Below are positions 34,601 through 47,100 of a DNA stretch of 64,000 nucleotides, one piece after another; positions within the stretch are counted from its first letter, which is position 1; each line of letters starts with the position of its first letter. A program made the translations under genes and the position numbers. The notes beneath the pieces are model-generated. The model was not told the origin of the DNA and ran no database searches. It saw only the letters and a list, made by a program, of their open reading frames with translations. The stretch spans positions 3,824,460 through 3,888,459 of the forward strand of contig NC_087083.1 of assembly GCF_026151205.1 (NCBI RefSeq). The letters are read 5' to 3'. Source of the DNA: Bolinopsis microptera. Its lineage: Eukaryota; Ctenophora; Tentaculata; Lobata; Bolinopsidae.

Positions 34601-36100
34601 TATAGATAAAGAAAAGGAGGATGTGTTACCTCGTTCATCACATGTATAGATAAAGAAAGGGAGGATGTGTTACCTCGTTCATCACATGTATAGATAAAGA
34701 AAAGGAGGATGTGTTACCTCGTTCATCACATGTATAGATAAAGAAAAGGAGGATGTGTTACCTCGTTCATCACATGTATAGATAAAGAAAAGGAGGATGT
34801 GTTACCTCGTTCATCACATGTACAGATAAAGAAAAGGAGGATGTGTTACCTCGTTCATCACATGTATAGATAAAGAAAAGGAGGATGTGTTACCTCGTTC
34901 ATCACATGTATAGATAAAGAAAAGGAGGATGTGTTACCTCGTTCATCACATGTATAGATAAAGAAAAGGAGGACGTGGTACCTCGTTCATCACATGTATA
35001 GATAAAGAAAAGGAGGATGTGTTACCTCGTTCATCACATTATAGATAAAGAAAAGGAGGATGTGTTACCTCGTTCATCACATGTATAGATAAAGAAAAGG
35101 AGGATGTGTTACCTCGTTCATCACATGTATAGATAAAGAAAAGGAGGATGTGTTACCTCGTTCATCACATGTATAGATAAAGAAAAGGAGGATGTGTTAC
35201 CTCGTTCATCACATGTATATATAAAGAAAAGGAGGATGTGTTACCTCGTTCATCACATGTACAGATAAAGAAAAGGAGGATGTGTTACCTCGTTCATCAC
35301 ATGTATAGATAAAGAAAAGGAGGATGTGTTACCTCGTTCATCACATGTATAGATAAAGAAAAGGAGGATGTGTTACCTCGTTCATCACATGTATAGATAA
35401 AGAAAAGGAGGATGTGTTACCTCGTTCATCACATGTATAGATAAAGAAAAGGAGGATGTGTTACCTCGTTCATCACATGTACAGATAAAGAAAAGGAGGA
35501 TGTGTTACCTCGTTCATCACATGTATAGATAAAGAAAAGGAGGATGTGTTACCTCGTTCATCACATGTATAGATAAAGAAAAGGAGGATGTGTTACCTCG
35601 TTCATCACATGTATAGATATAGAAAAGGAGGATGTGTTACCTCGTTCATCACATGTACAGATAAAGAAAAGTAGGATGTGTTACCTCGTTCATCACATGT
35701 ATAGATAAAGAAAAGGAGGATGTGTTACCTCGTTCATCACATGTATAGATAAAGAGGATGCTGAAAGTGCCTTCTTCCCCATTGAACCAAGTGACTGCAT
35801 TGATGACCACTTTCTGTTGAGCCGCGCAGAGCTTGGTCCTGATCTGGTAGCTTCATACTGCGCAGATAACCTCCTCTGATCCCCCTGTACTGACAGCACG
35901 TGTGGTTGTACTGACAGCATGTGTGGTTGTCTTGTTGCGTGAGGGCCCTCTGTGGTAGCACTCCACATGATATTAGTTCGGGGTATGATATCCTCCTGTA
36001 TCTCCCTCTCCAGAGCTTCTGTGCGCGTGATCAGAGTAGTTACATCCTCTTGCAGAGATGAGAGCTGTGCAGTTAGCTCCCTCATGTTCCCTTCTGCCAT
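25691..36100 (-). CDS. Double START-domain lipid-binding protein
   Basis: Five exons on the minus strand, in order: 36100-35729 (ATG in ACCATGG context; 124 codons with an N-terminal coiled coil, MRELTAQLSSLQEDV), 27928-27827, 27639-27584, 27409-27247 and 26992-25691 (stop). Phases fit at every junction (0, 0, 2, 0), giving 664 residues. START 1 lies at about residues 140-345 (W, GVDVYFK, VTCDV, DLNTRFKYD, SRRIGDKYF, then GFVLEP). An acidic Asp/Ser-rich linker follows. START 2 lies at about 460-660 (EVWTLEK, DPRTRFSYD, GRDFLYF, ETGFIIEPLP, PGGYIPEGLL). START domains bind lipids in a deep pocket; two in one protein is unusual. Intron 1 (~7.8 kb) holds a minisatellite and a LINE. The acceptor of the last exon could also be 7 bases upstream, but phase favours 26992. 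Confidence 0.82.
27140..27240. repeat. 21-bp tandem repeat (CCATAGTTACACTACTAGTTA)
   Basis: About four and a half copies immediately downstream of the donor (TCTTAC on the plus strand) of the 27247-27409 exon, in the START gene intron. Confidence 0.85.
27881..28215 (-). repeat. 67-bp x 5 minisatellite copying the 5' edge of START exon 2
   Basis: Five near-identical 67-bp units. The first overlaps the real exon (27827-27928). On the minus strand each unit has an acceptor CTGTTTCAG, the first 48 bases of the exon (16 codons, phase 0) and then AAA|GTAACA, a donor-like site. Each extra unit therefore looks like a 48-nt, frame-preserving micro-exon. Confidence 0.85.
28913..30350 (-). repeat. 44-bp minisatellite, block 1 (~33 copies)
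   Basis: The unit includes AAAGAAAAGGAGGATGTG and TTACCTCGTTCATCACATG. On the minus strand it copies the last bases of START exon 1 plus its donor (GAACGAG|GTAACA). Variation is mainly TATAGA versus TACAGA. The block ends exactly where the LINE begins and resumes in register at 34421. Confidence 0.9.
30352..32025 (+). pseudogene. LINE reverse transcriptase, 5'-truncated (no endonuclease)
   Basis: The open frame is fused to array sequence upstream (ATG at 30331 is inside the repeat), so no native start remains. RT blocks in order: KAPGPDGIHGRVL, PVHKKGDKSSVENYRPISL, FDFAKAFDSV, VPQGSILGPLLF and the active site ALYADDTKIW. About 300 residues of C-terminal region follow (LGVAI, FEHCSVIWSP, WNSLP). 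It is a Jockey/CR1-type LINE, different from the ORF2 at 7474. No internal stops, so insertion is recent. Confidence 0.9.
32264..34229. mobile_element. TTAA-flanked foldback element rich in GGTGGATA motifs
   Basis: The ends GGGCACTTTCAAAAAC and its inverse GTTTTTGAAAGTGCCC are flanked by TTAA (32260-32263 and 34230-34233). TTAA duplication is used by piggyBac and Kolobok transposons; the GGG start recalls Kolobok. The left half carries TTTGGTGGATA-type motifs (near 32335, 32432, 32591, 32733, 32896) and the right half mostly the inverse TATCCACCAAA (near 33125, 33487, 33690, 33990, 34150). There is no transposase. It interrupts the LINE 3' UTR. Confidence 0.82.
34421..35755 (-). repeat. 44-bp minisatellite, block 2 (~30 copies)
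   Basis: Continuation of block 1. Its last copy merges into START exon 1: the exon's end (35729) is the donor inside the final complete unit. The array grew from the exon's own 3' edge. Confidence 0.9.
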
Positions 36101-36109
36101 GGTAGTTAA

Positions 36110-36180
36110 AAGTACTCAGTCACTAGTACCCAGTCACTAGTATCTAGTCACTAGTATCCAGTCACTAGTACCCAGTCACT
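36110..36180. repeat. 15-bp tandem repeat (CAGTCACTAGTACC-like)
   Basis: Five imperfect copies immediately upstream of the START gene ATG, in what should be its 5' UTR or proximal promoter. Confidence 0.8.
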
Positions 36181-36284
36181 ATTATCTAGTCACCACAACT
36201 TACTTACCAGAATGCCAGTCCTTTCTCTGGAGCAACATTACTATCATATTATCAACAGATTAAACATGGAAAGATAGAACATTA

Positions 36285-36656
36285 CCATATAAGGGTATGT
36301 TACCATAGTGACACTACCATATAAGGGTATGTTACCATAGTAACACTACCATATAAGGGTATGTTACCATAGTGACACTACCATATAAGGGTATGTTACC
36401 ATAGTGACACTACCATATAAGGGTATGTTACCATAGTGACACTACCATATAAGGGTATGTTACCATAGTGACATTACCATATAAGGTAAACAAAGAACAT
36501 GGGTGGCCTGAAATCACAACCCAGCGAAACATATAAAATACGAAAGAAACAACAGTAGTTAAACGAAGTATTGTCCCTGGGCGATGATTTCAGGCAGCCT
36601 TATTGGTAACATTACCTTATATGGTAGTGTTACTATGGTACCATAACCTTATATGG
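36285..36656. promoter_or_regulatory. Cluster of nine CArG boxes upstream of the START gene
   Basis: Seven copies of CCATATAAGG (36285-36486) in a 32-bp tandem unit, plus two CCTTATATGG (36615-36624, 36647-36656). Each fits CC(A/T)6GG, the binding consensus of SRF/MADS proteins. They lie 185-560 bases upstream of the START gene ATG. Binding is inferred from the motif only. Confidence 0.55.
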
Positions 36657-36751
36657 TTGTGTTACTATGGTAACCTTATTGAGTGGTACATACAGTTGGG
36701 TGGAGGAGACTAGGTTCTGAAACAGAGTTGTATCCAGCGCTTGCCCACGAG

Positions 36752-39700
36752 TGCATTCCTAAAACGGTGGATAGCTGACTAACTATTGAGTGTATTTAAA
36801 ACAGTGGATAGCTGACTAACTATTGAGTGCATTCCTAAAACGGTGGATAGCTGACTAACTATTGAGTGTATTTAAAACGGTGGATAGCTGACTAACTATT
36901 GAGTGTATTTAAAACGGTGGATAGCTGACTAACTATTGAGTGTATTTAAAACGGTGGATAGCTGACTAACTATTGAGTGTATTTAAAACGGTGGATAGCT
37001 GACTAACTATTGAGTGTATTTAAAACGGTGGATAGCTGACTAACTATTGAGTGTATTTAAAACGGTGGATAGCTGACTAACTATTGAGTGTATTTAAAAC
37101 GGTGGATAGCTGACTAACTATTGAGTGTATTTAAAAGGGTGGATAGCTGACTAAATATTGAGTGTATTTAAAACGGTGGATAGCTGACTAAATATTGAGT
37201 GTATTTAAAACGGTGGATAGCTGACTAACTATTGAGTGCATTCCTAAAACGGTGGATAGCTGACTAACTATTGAGTGTAATTAAAACAGTAGATAGCTGA
37301 CTAACTATTTAGTGTATTTAAAACGGTGGATAGCTGACTAACTATTAAGTGTATTTAAAACGGTGGATAGCTGACTAACTATTGAGTGTAATTAAAACGG
37401 TGGATAGCTGACTAACTATTGAGTGTATTTAAAACGGTGGATAGCTGACTAACTATTGAGTGTATTTAAAACGGTGGATAGCTGACTAACTATTGAGTGT
37501 ATCTAAAACGGTGGATAGCTGACTAACTATTAAGTGTATTTAAAACGGTGGATAGCTGACTAACTATTGAGTGTAATTAAAACAGTGGATGGCTGACTAA
37601 CTATTGAGTGCATTCCTAAAACGGTGGATAGCTGACTAACTATTGAGTGTATTTAAAACGGTGGATAGCTGACTAACTATTGAGTGTATTTAAAACGGTG
37701 GATAGCTGACTAACTATTGAGTGTATTTAAAACGGTGGATAGCTGACTAACTATTGAGTGTATTTAAAACGGTGGATAGCTGACTAAATATTGAGTGTAT
37801 TTAAAACGGTGGATAGCTGACTAACTATTGAGTGTATTTAAAACAATGGATAGCTGACTAACTATTGAGTGTATTTAAAACGGTGGATATCTGACTAACT
37901 ATTGAGTGTATTTAAAACGGTGGATAGCTGACTAACTATTGAGTGTATTTAAAACGGTGGATAGCTGACTAACTATTGAGTGCATTCCTAAAACGGTGGA
38001 TAGCTGACTAACTATTGAGTGTAATTAAAACAGTGGATGGCTGACTAACTATTGAGTGCATTCCTAAAACGGTGGATAGCTGACTAACTATTGAGTGTAT
38101 TTAAAACCGTGGATAGCTGACTAACTATTGAGTGTATTTAAAACGGTGGATAGCTGACTAAATATTGAGTGTATTTAAAACGGTGGATAGCTGACTAACT
38201 ATTGAGTGTATTTAAAACGGTGGATAGCTGACTAACTATTGAGTGTATTTAAAACGGTGGATAGCTGACTAACTATTGAGTGTATTTAAAACGGTGGATA
38301 GCTGACTAACTATTGAGTGTATTTAAAACGGTGGATAGCTGACTAACTATTGAGTGTATTTAAAACGGTAAATAGCTGACTAACTATTGAGTGTATCTAA
38401 AACGGTGGATAGCTGACTAACTATTGAGTGTATTTAAAACGGTGGATAGCTGACTAACTATTGAGTGTATTTAAAACGGTGGATAGCTAACTAACTATTG
38501 AGTGTATTTAAAACGGTGGATAGCTGACTAACTATTGAGTGTATCTAAAACGGTGGATAGCTGACTAACTATTGAGTGTATTTAAAACGGTGGATAGCTG
38601 ACTAACTATTGAGTGTATTTAAAACGGTGGATAGCTGACTAACTATTGAGTGTATCTAAAACGGTGGATAGCTGACTAACTATTGAGTGTATCTAAAACG
38701 GTGGATAGCTGACTAACTATTGAGTGTATTTAAAAACGGTGGATAGCTGACTAACTATTGAGTGTATTTAAAACGGTGGATAGCTGACTAACTATTGAGT
38801 GTATTTAAAACGGTGGATAGCTGACTAACTATTGAGTGTATTTAAAACGGTGGATAGCTGACTAACTATTGAGTGCATTCCTAAAACGGTGGATAGCTGA
38901 CTAACTATTGAGTGTATTTAAAACCGTGGATAGCTGACTAACTATTGAGTGTATTTAAAACGGTGGATAGCTGACTAAATATTGAGTGTATTTAAAACGG
39001 TGGATAGCTGACTAACTATTGAGTGTATTTAAAACGGTGGATAGCTGACTAACTATTGAGTGTATTTAAAACGGTGGATAGCTGACTAACTATTGAGTGT
39101 ATTTAAAACGGTGGATAGCTGACTAACTATTGAGTGTATTTAAAACGGTGGATAGCTGACTAACTATTGAGTGTATTTAAAACGGTAAATAGCTGACTAA
39201 CTATTGAGTGTATTTAAAACGGTGGATAGCTGACTAACTATTGAGTGTATTTAAAACGGTGGATAGCTGACTAACTATTGAGTGTATTTAAAACGGTGGA
39301 TAGCTGACTAACTATTGAGTGTATTTAAAACGGTGGATAGCTGACTAACTATTGAGTGTATTTAAAACGGTGGATAGCTGACTAACTATTGAGTGTATTT
39401 AAAACGGTGGATAGCTGACTAACTATTGAGTGTATTTAAAACGGTGGATAGCTGACTAACTATTGAGTGTATCTAAAACGGTGGATAGCTGACTAACTAT
39501 TGAGTGTATCTAAAACGGTGGATAGCTGACTAACTATTGAGTGTATTTAAAACGGTGGATAGCTGACTAACTATTGAGTGTATTTAAAACGGTGGATAGC
39601 TGACTAACTATTGAGTGTATTTAAAACGGTGGATAGCTGACTAACTATTGAGTGTATTTAAAACGGTGGATAGCTGACTAACTATTGAGTGTATTTAAAA

Positions 39701-42700
39701 CGGTGGATAGCTGACTAACTATTGAGTGTATTTAAAACGGTGGATAGCTGACTAACTATTGAGTGTATTTAAAACGGTGGATAGCTGACTAACTATTGAG
39801 TGTATTTAAAACGGTGGATAGCTGACTAACTATTGAGTGCATTCTAAAACGGTGGATAGCTGACTAACTATTGAGTGTAATTAAAACGGTGGATAGCTGA
39901 CTAACTATTGAGTGTATTTAAAAGGGTGGATAGCTGACTAACTATTGAGTGTATTTAAAAGGTGGATAGCTGACTAACTATTGAGTGTATTTAAAACGGT
40001 GGATGGCTGACTAACTATTGAGTGTATTCTAAAACGGTGGATAGCTGACTAACTATTGAGTGTATTTAAAACCGTGGATAGCTGACTAACTATTGAGTGT
40101 ATTTAAAACGGTGGATAGCTGACTAAATATTGAGTGTATTTAAAACGGTGGATAGCTGACTAACTATTGAGTGTATTTAAAACGGTGGATAGCTGACTAA
40201 CTATTGAGTGTATTTAAAACGGTGGATAGCTGACTAACTATTGAGTGTATTTAAAACGGTGGATAGCTGACTAACTATTGAGTGTATTTAAAACGGTGGA
40301 TAGCTGACTAACTATTGAGTGTATCTAAAACGGTGGATAGCTGACTAACTATTGAGTGTATTTAAAACGGTGGATAGCTGACTAACTATTGAGTGTATTT
40401 AAAACGGTGGATAGCTGACTAACTATTGAGTGTATTTAAAACGGTGGATAGCTGACTAACTATTGAGTGTATCTAAAACGGTGGATAGCTGACTAACTAT
40501 TGAGTGTATTTAAAACGGTGGATAGCTGACTAACTATTGAGTGTATCTAAAACGGTGGATAGCTGACTAACTATTGAGTGTATCTAAAACGGTGGATAGC
40601 TGACTAACTATTGAGTGTATTTAAAACGGTGGATAGCTGACTAACTATTGAGTGTATTTAAAACGGTGGATAGCTGACTAACTATTGAGTGTATTTAAAA
40701 CGGTGGATAGCTGACTAACTATTGAGTGTATTTAAAACGGTGGATAGCTGACTAAATATTGAGTGTATTTAAAACGGTGGATAGCTGACTAACTATTGAG
40801 TGTATCTAAAACGGTGGATAGCTGACTAACTATTGAGTGTATTTAAAACGGTGGATAGCTGACTAAATATTGAGTGCATTTAAAACGGTGGATAGCTGAC
40901 TAACTATTGAGTGTATTTAAAACGGTGGATAGCTGACTAACTACTGAGTGTATTTAAAACGGTGGATAGCTGACTAAATATTGAGTGTATTTAAAACGGT
41001 GGATAGCTGAAAAACTATTGAGTGTATTTAAAACGGTGGATAGCTGACTAACTATTGAGTGTATCTAAAAGGTGGATATCTGACTAACTATTGAGTGTAT
41101 TTAAAACGGTGGATAGCTGACTAACTATTGAGTGTATTTAAAACGGTGGATAGCTGACTAATTATTGAGTGTATTTAAAACGGTGGATAGCTGACTAACT
41201 ATTGAGTGTATCTAAAACGGTGGATAGCTGACTAACTATTGAGTGTATTTAAAACGGTGGATAGCTGACTAACTATTGAGTGTATTTAAAACGGTGGATA
41301 GCTGACTAACTATTGAGTGTATCTAAAACGGTGGATAGCTGACTAACTATTGAGTGTATCTAAAACGGTGGATAGCTGACTAACTATTGAGTGTATTTAA
41401 AACGGTGGATAGCTGACTAACTATTGAGTGTATTTAAAAGGGTGGATATCTGACTAACTATTGAGTGTATTTAAAACGGTGGATAGCTGACTAAATATTG
41501 AGTGTATTTAAAACGGTGGATAGCTGACTAACTATTGAGTGTATCTAAAACGGTGGATAGCTGACTAACTATTGAGTGTATTTAAAACGGTGGATAGCTG
41601 ACTAAATATTGAGTGCATTTAAAACGGTGGATAGCTGACTAACTATTGAGTGTATTTAAAAGGGTGGATAGCTGACTAACTACTGAGTGTATTTAAAACG
41701 GTGGATAGCTGACTAAATATTGAGTGTATTTAAAACGGTGGATAGCTGAAAAACTATTGAGTGTATTTAAAACGGTGGATAGCTGACTAACTATTGAGTG
41801 TATCTAAAAGGGTGGATATCTGACTAACTATTGAGTGTATTTAAAACGGTGGATAGCTGACTAACTATTGAGTGTATTTAAAACGGTGGATAGCTGACTA
41901 ATTATTGAGTGTATTTAAAACGGTGGATAGCTGACTAACTATTGAGTGTATTTAAAACGGTGGATAGCTGACTAACTATTGAGTGTATTTAAAACGGTGG
42001 ATAGCTGACTAAATATTGAGTGTATTTAAAAGGGTGGATAGCTGACTAACTATTGAGTGTATTTAAAACGGTGGATAGCTGACTAAATATTGAGTGTATT
42101 TAAAACGGTGGATAGCTGAAAAACTATTGAGTGTATTTAAAACGGTGGATAGCTGACTAACTATTGAGTGTATCTAAAACGGTGGATAGCTGACTAACTA
42201 TTGAGTGTATCTAAAACGGTGGATAGCTGACTAACTATTTAGTGTATTTAAAAGGGTGGATAGCTGACTAACTATTGAGTGTATTTAAAACGGTGGATAG
42301 CTGACTAAATATTGAGTGTATTTAAAACGGTGGATAGCTGAAAAACTATTGAGTGTATTTAAAACGGTGGATAGCTGACTAACTATTGAGTGTATCTAAA
42401 ACGGTGGATAGCTGACTAACTATTGAGTGTATCTAAAACGGTGGATAGCTGACTAACTATTTAGTGTATTTAAAAGGGTGGATAGCTGACTAACTATTGA
42501 GTGTATTTAAAACGGTGGATAGCTGACTAACTATTGAGTGTATTTAAAACGGTGGATAGCTGACTAACTATTGAGTGTATTTAAAACGGTGGATAGCTGA
42601 CTAACTATTGAGTGTATTTAAAACGGTGGATAGCTGACTAACTATTGAGTGCATTCCTAAAACGGTGGATAGCTGACTAACTATTGAGTGTATTTAAAAC

Positions 42701-43064
42701 GGTGGATAGCTGACTAACTATTTAGTGTATTTAAAACGGTGGATAGCTGACTAACTATTGAGTGTATTTAAAACGGTGGATATCTGACTAACTATTGAGT
42801 GTATTTAAAACGGTGGATAGCTGACTAACTATTGAGTGTATCTAAAACGGTGGATAGCTGACTAACTATTGAGTGTATTTAAAACGGTGGATAGCTGACT
42901 AAATATTGAGTGTATTTAAAACGGTGGATAGCTGACTAACTATTGAGTGTATTTAAAACGGTGGATAGCTGACTAACTATTGAGTGTATTTAAAACGGTG
43001 GATAGCTGACTAACTATTGAGTGTATCTAAAACGGTGGATAGCTGACTAACTATTGAGTGTATT
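36752..43064. repeat. 6.3 kb minisatellite, 37-bp unit (~170 copies)
   Basis: The unit contains AAAACGGTGGATAGCTGACT followed by AACTATTGAGTGTATTT. Variants (CATTCCTAAAACGG, ATCTAAAACGG, TGACTAAATATTG, TGAAAAACTATTG) recur at intervals, which shows higher-order blocks copied as groups. No long ORF on either strand. It fills most of the space between the divergent START and PDZ genes. Confidence 0.95.
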
Positions 43065-44175
43065 TCGAGCTTTTAATGATGGATTAATATTAATACACAG
43101 TACAACACCGTTATGCTCGTACATTTTGGAAATAGGCGTCTAGATCGTTTAGTTTATTAACAAGCAAAACTGAAAGCCTGTTCACTGGAAATATGGTTGT
43201 ATAAACGTGTTGAAAAAAACGTAACAAAAACGTGCGTCTCATAAAAAACACAGATAAATGATTCACAACAAGCAAAGGACAAGCGGACGGCAGTGACTAG
43301 TTCTGGAAGCTCTGTTGAAAGATAAGGATCAGGTGATGTTAGAATTACTGGTATCAGGCTGGTCTAGACCCACGGTGTTTTGTTACAAGGTATTATTGGA
43401 GAGGTGCAGTGATATTAAAACATTACCATATAAGGGTATGTTTTATTAGAACATTACCATATAAGGGTATGTTATATTAGAACATTACCATATAAGGGTA
43501 TGTTATATTAGAACATTACCATGTAAGGGTATGTTATATTAGAACATTACCATATAAGGGTATGTTACCGTAGTAACATTACCATATAAGACCTAAACGA
43601 AGAACACTGATGTTATATTATGTAATGGTGTTACTGCCAACTTCAGCTGTAATACTCAGAGCCAAATTATGTGATATCATCATAACTTAGATTGCAGTTT
43701 GAACTTCCACTGTCGAGAAATGTACAGACCGAATATCTGTGATTTCATGATTGTGCAGTGTTTTAATCTCTATTTATAGAGAAATGAGTAACCTGAGATG
43801 TAATCCTATTTAGATAAGAAAACAATAAGCCTGGAGCGCTGTCAAGAAAATAACGAAAACGGCTTTATTTGAGATTATAGATTACTGCAGGTACCATATT
43901 GCAATTCTCACCAGGGAACCATGAACGGGAGCCTGATTTTAAAGGGAAATTGTAAGGGAAAGAGATTTGTTGACTTACTTATGTTATAAATTTTAATTTA
44001 GGAAAATAATGAGGTTATTGATATATGATAATAGATCTTGAAGTGAAATAAAAAAGTATAAAATAATAGTCCTTGATCAAAATATATAATTTGAAGTTTG
44101 ATGTAAGGTGTAATATTCTACTTCTTATTTAGGATGGATTTTGATGTAAGGTGTAATATTCTACTTCTTATTTAG
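43065..44175 (+). other. Upstream region of the PDZ gene
   Basis: No ORF. It contains the CArG cluster at 43426-43559 and, at 44100-44185, a 43-bp tandem duplication (GATGTAAGGTGTAATATTCT...) that repeats the acceptor TTATTTAG and the start ATGGATTTT. Confidence 0.6.
43426..43559. promoter_or_regulatory. CArG-box cluster upstream of the PDZ gene
   Basis: Four perfect CCATATAAGG (first 43426-43435, last 43550-43559) with one variant between them (CCATGTAAGG) and one after (CCATATAAGA). The 32-bp spacing unit resembles the cluster near 36.3 kb. Located about 620-750 bases before the PDZ ATG. Confidence 0.55.
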
Positions 44176-44176
44176 G

Positions 44177-47100
44177 ATGGATTTTGAAGTGGAGCTGAAA
44201 GGAGGCGCACCCTGGGGGTTCAGGATTCAGGGGGGCCGGGAGTTCCACAGCCCCATCAGAATCAACTTTGTGAGTATGGCAACTAGACGTGCTTACTTCA
44301 GTTATATATACATTTATATACAGTTATATATACATGTATATATTTATAAACTAATTACAACACTACAAATCTATTACATTTATTGAGTATTATGTATCGT
44401 GATGGAAATATTTTAAGCGGTAAAAGCCTGTCCAAACTCTGGCTCCATAATATGAAGATTTTGTTTTAACTTGTATGAAAAGCATTTATATCATAGGTAT
44501 AAGATAACATATAATAGATATAATCCCACCCAGTTGAAATCAGGAGGTAAGGCGAGCAGTAGCAAGGCACTGAGGGTACTGTAACCCACTCCCTTATATG
44601 GTAGTGTTACTATGGTAACATAACCTTATATGGTACTGTAACCCACTCCCTCAGTTGAAACCAGGAGGTAAGGCGAGCAGCAGCAAGGCTCTGAGGGTAC
44701 TGTAACCCACTCCCTTATATGGTAGTGTTACTATGGTAACATAACCTTATATGGTACTGTAACCCTCCACCTCAGTTGAAACCAGGAGGTAAGGCGAGCA
44801 GCAGCAAGGCACTGAGGGTGGGAGACACTGTGACCCTGATAAACACGAGCCCTACTCTCAACATGACACACACTCAGGCTGAACAGGCTATCAAGCGGGC
44901 TGGAACTTGTCTTAGTCTCACTGTTCACAGGTAGATTGTAGGGGCTTTACTTTTATTGTTAATTTTATTGTTAATTTTATTATTCATTCTATTACATTTA
45001 TTATTAATTTTATTACATTTATTATTATTCTATTACATTTATTATTATTCTATTACTTTCATAACTTTTATCATTAGTTTAATCTTAATTTCTTCATAAA
45101 CAACTAAAATACATTTAATCGTCGTATCTTTGAGTTCCTTCTTTACGTTTAATCTCTGGGATATATTGCACTAAACACAGGGAGACATGAATATTCACAT
45201 GTTGAAACACAAAGATTGTACCAATGTGTTAAATCCAATAGCTCACAGTAGCTACCTGTACGCAGTTAAACTGTTGCAGTTTGCTCTATTTACCTTGACT
45301 TTGCTAAGAAAGTTACTACTATTATGTACTTCTACACAAAGATTATACCAAGATGTAGTAATATAGTTAGTCGCGATTGCAGCTCCTGTGTGATTATAAG
45401 CTTATTGTGATTCAGTAAAATATACCGATTACTCTTTAGTCACATTCTAGAAAATAACCATTTAAAGCAGACAAGACAATAAACCCTGTTTCTCTGGCTC
45501 TACATTTCCTTGTTCAAATCACCTCTTATCTGAATTATGCAACCTGTACTTTGCAATGTAGCTTCATTCTTTATCAGTATTTGGTTATACTACGTGCAAA
45601 TAAAATCTAGGGCTTGGTTGGAAGGAATGTAAAATATTTATGTTGTAGGTGGATAAATTTTAGGAGCAAATACTTCGGTCTTCGCACCTCCTCTGTCTGT
45701 TTATAGGTTTTAATATTGAATAGCATAACATGTTTAAAGTAAGAGCAGGATTATTAACTTATTTATATATAATTAAGTTAATAAATAAGTTATATATATA
45801 TGTTTATAACATTATTTTACTCTTCTTTACTCTTTACTCTTCTTTGCTCAGTAGCAGTTTATTTATTTATATAATGATATAACATATATAGCAATAACTC
45901 TAAAAGTATAGCAATAACTCTAAAAGTATAGCAATAAATCTAAAAGTATAGCAATAACTCTAAAAGTATAGCAATAACTCTAAAAGTATAACAATAACTC
46001 TAAAAGTATAGCAATAACTCTAAAAGTATAGCAATAACTCTAAAAGTATAGCAATAACTCTAAACGTATAGCAATAACTCTAAACGTATAGCAATAACTC
46101 TAAAAGTGTTTCTTAGTCTAGGGAGTAGCTAAGGATCCATTGGATCTATGCGATCTCCTCAGTCGACTCAGCCGAATGATAGGAAACTTAATTGAGGGTT
46201 AAATGAGGAGGGGTACCTGTTAAAAGTTCAAGAAACTTCCTAGGATACCCCTTCAGTGCATACTGTAAACATAGTGCTATTAAAGTATTAACTTTTACTA
46301 TTCTTTCAGGAAGGAAATGCCCTCGATCGCTTCTAAACCACCCACTCTCGAAAAAACAGAAAGGTTTGCGCTTAAAATATTAACTTCAATCTGTGATTAA
46401 TTTTATAATAAACAATCTTAAATATCCCTTCCTTATATATGACCCCCCGACCCCCCCCCCCCCCCAATAATTTCTTGCTGATTTGTGAATCTTGCTCAAA
46501 TGTCAGAAAAAAACTTGTTTCTTAAATTTAGTGGAAACCCTGTTACCAATGTGTGATAATCAGGGACTCTCACTCTTCCTCGAGTATTATTCAATACCTC
46601 ATCAGTCACTTCCTGCGTTGTATTACAGTATAAGGCTCATTCATGATATTACAATTCTCGCTAAATATCCTAATTAATGGCGAGAAACTTTATATTTAAG
46701 TTCACACAAGTTAACTTAACACTAAATTAAGTTTCTTAATGAAACTCTGCGCTTTTGGAGGAGGTATCGGAGCGAGATTGATACGGCCCCTAAGAATGAG
46801 GACTTGTGGAATTCTTGTTTGAGGAAGTTTTGAAGCTTGATATTATGAAACTATCTGCACTATAGTTTTACTTGATGGTCTCGCTGAAGTCTACAGGCAC
46901 ACTTGACGTTATTGTACAGTGTTGATTACATAATATGAACAACCAGTTAGTCATGTAATGGCTTACGAAACTGGAGAAGTTTGTTATAAGAGCTGTAATA
47001 CAATTATACAGGTAGCCGTGTTTTTAATCACGGATCAATTCCACCAGAACACGTGCAGTACAGTGTACAGTGTACAGTGTACAGTGTACAGTGTACAGTG

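Noticed and set aside
28913-35755. Possible CRISPR-like array
   Set aside because: Units are contiguous tandem copies with no unique spacers, in a eukaryotic intron.
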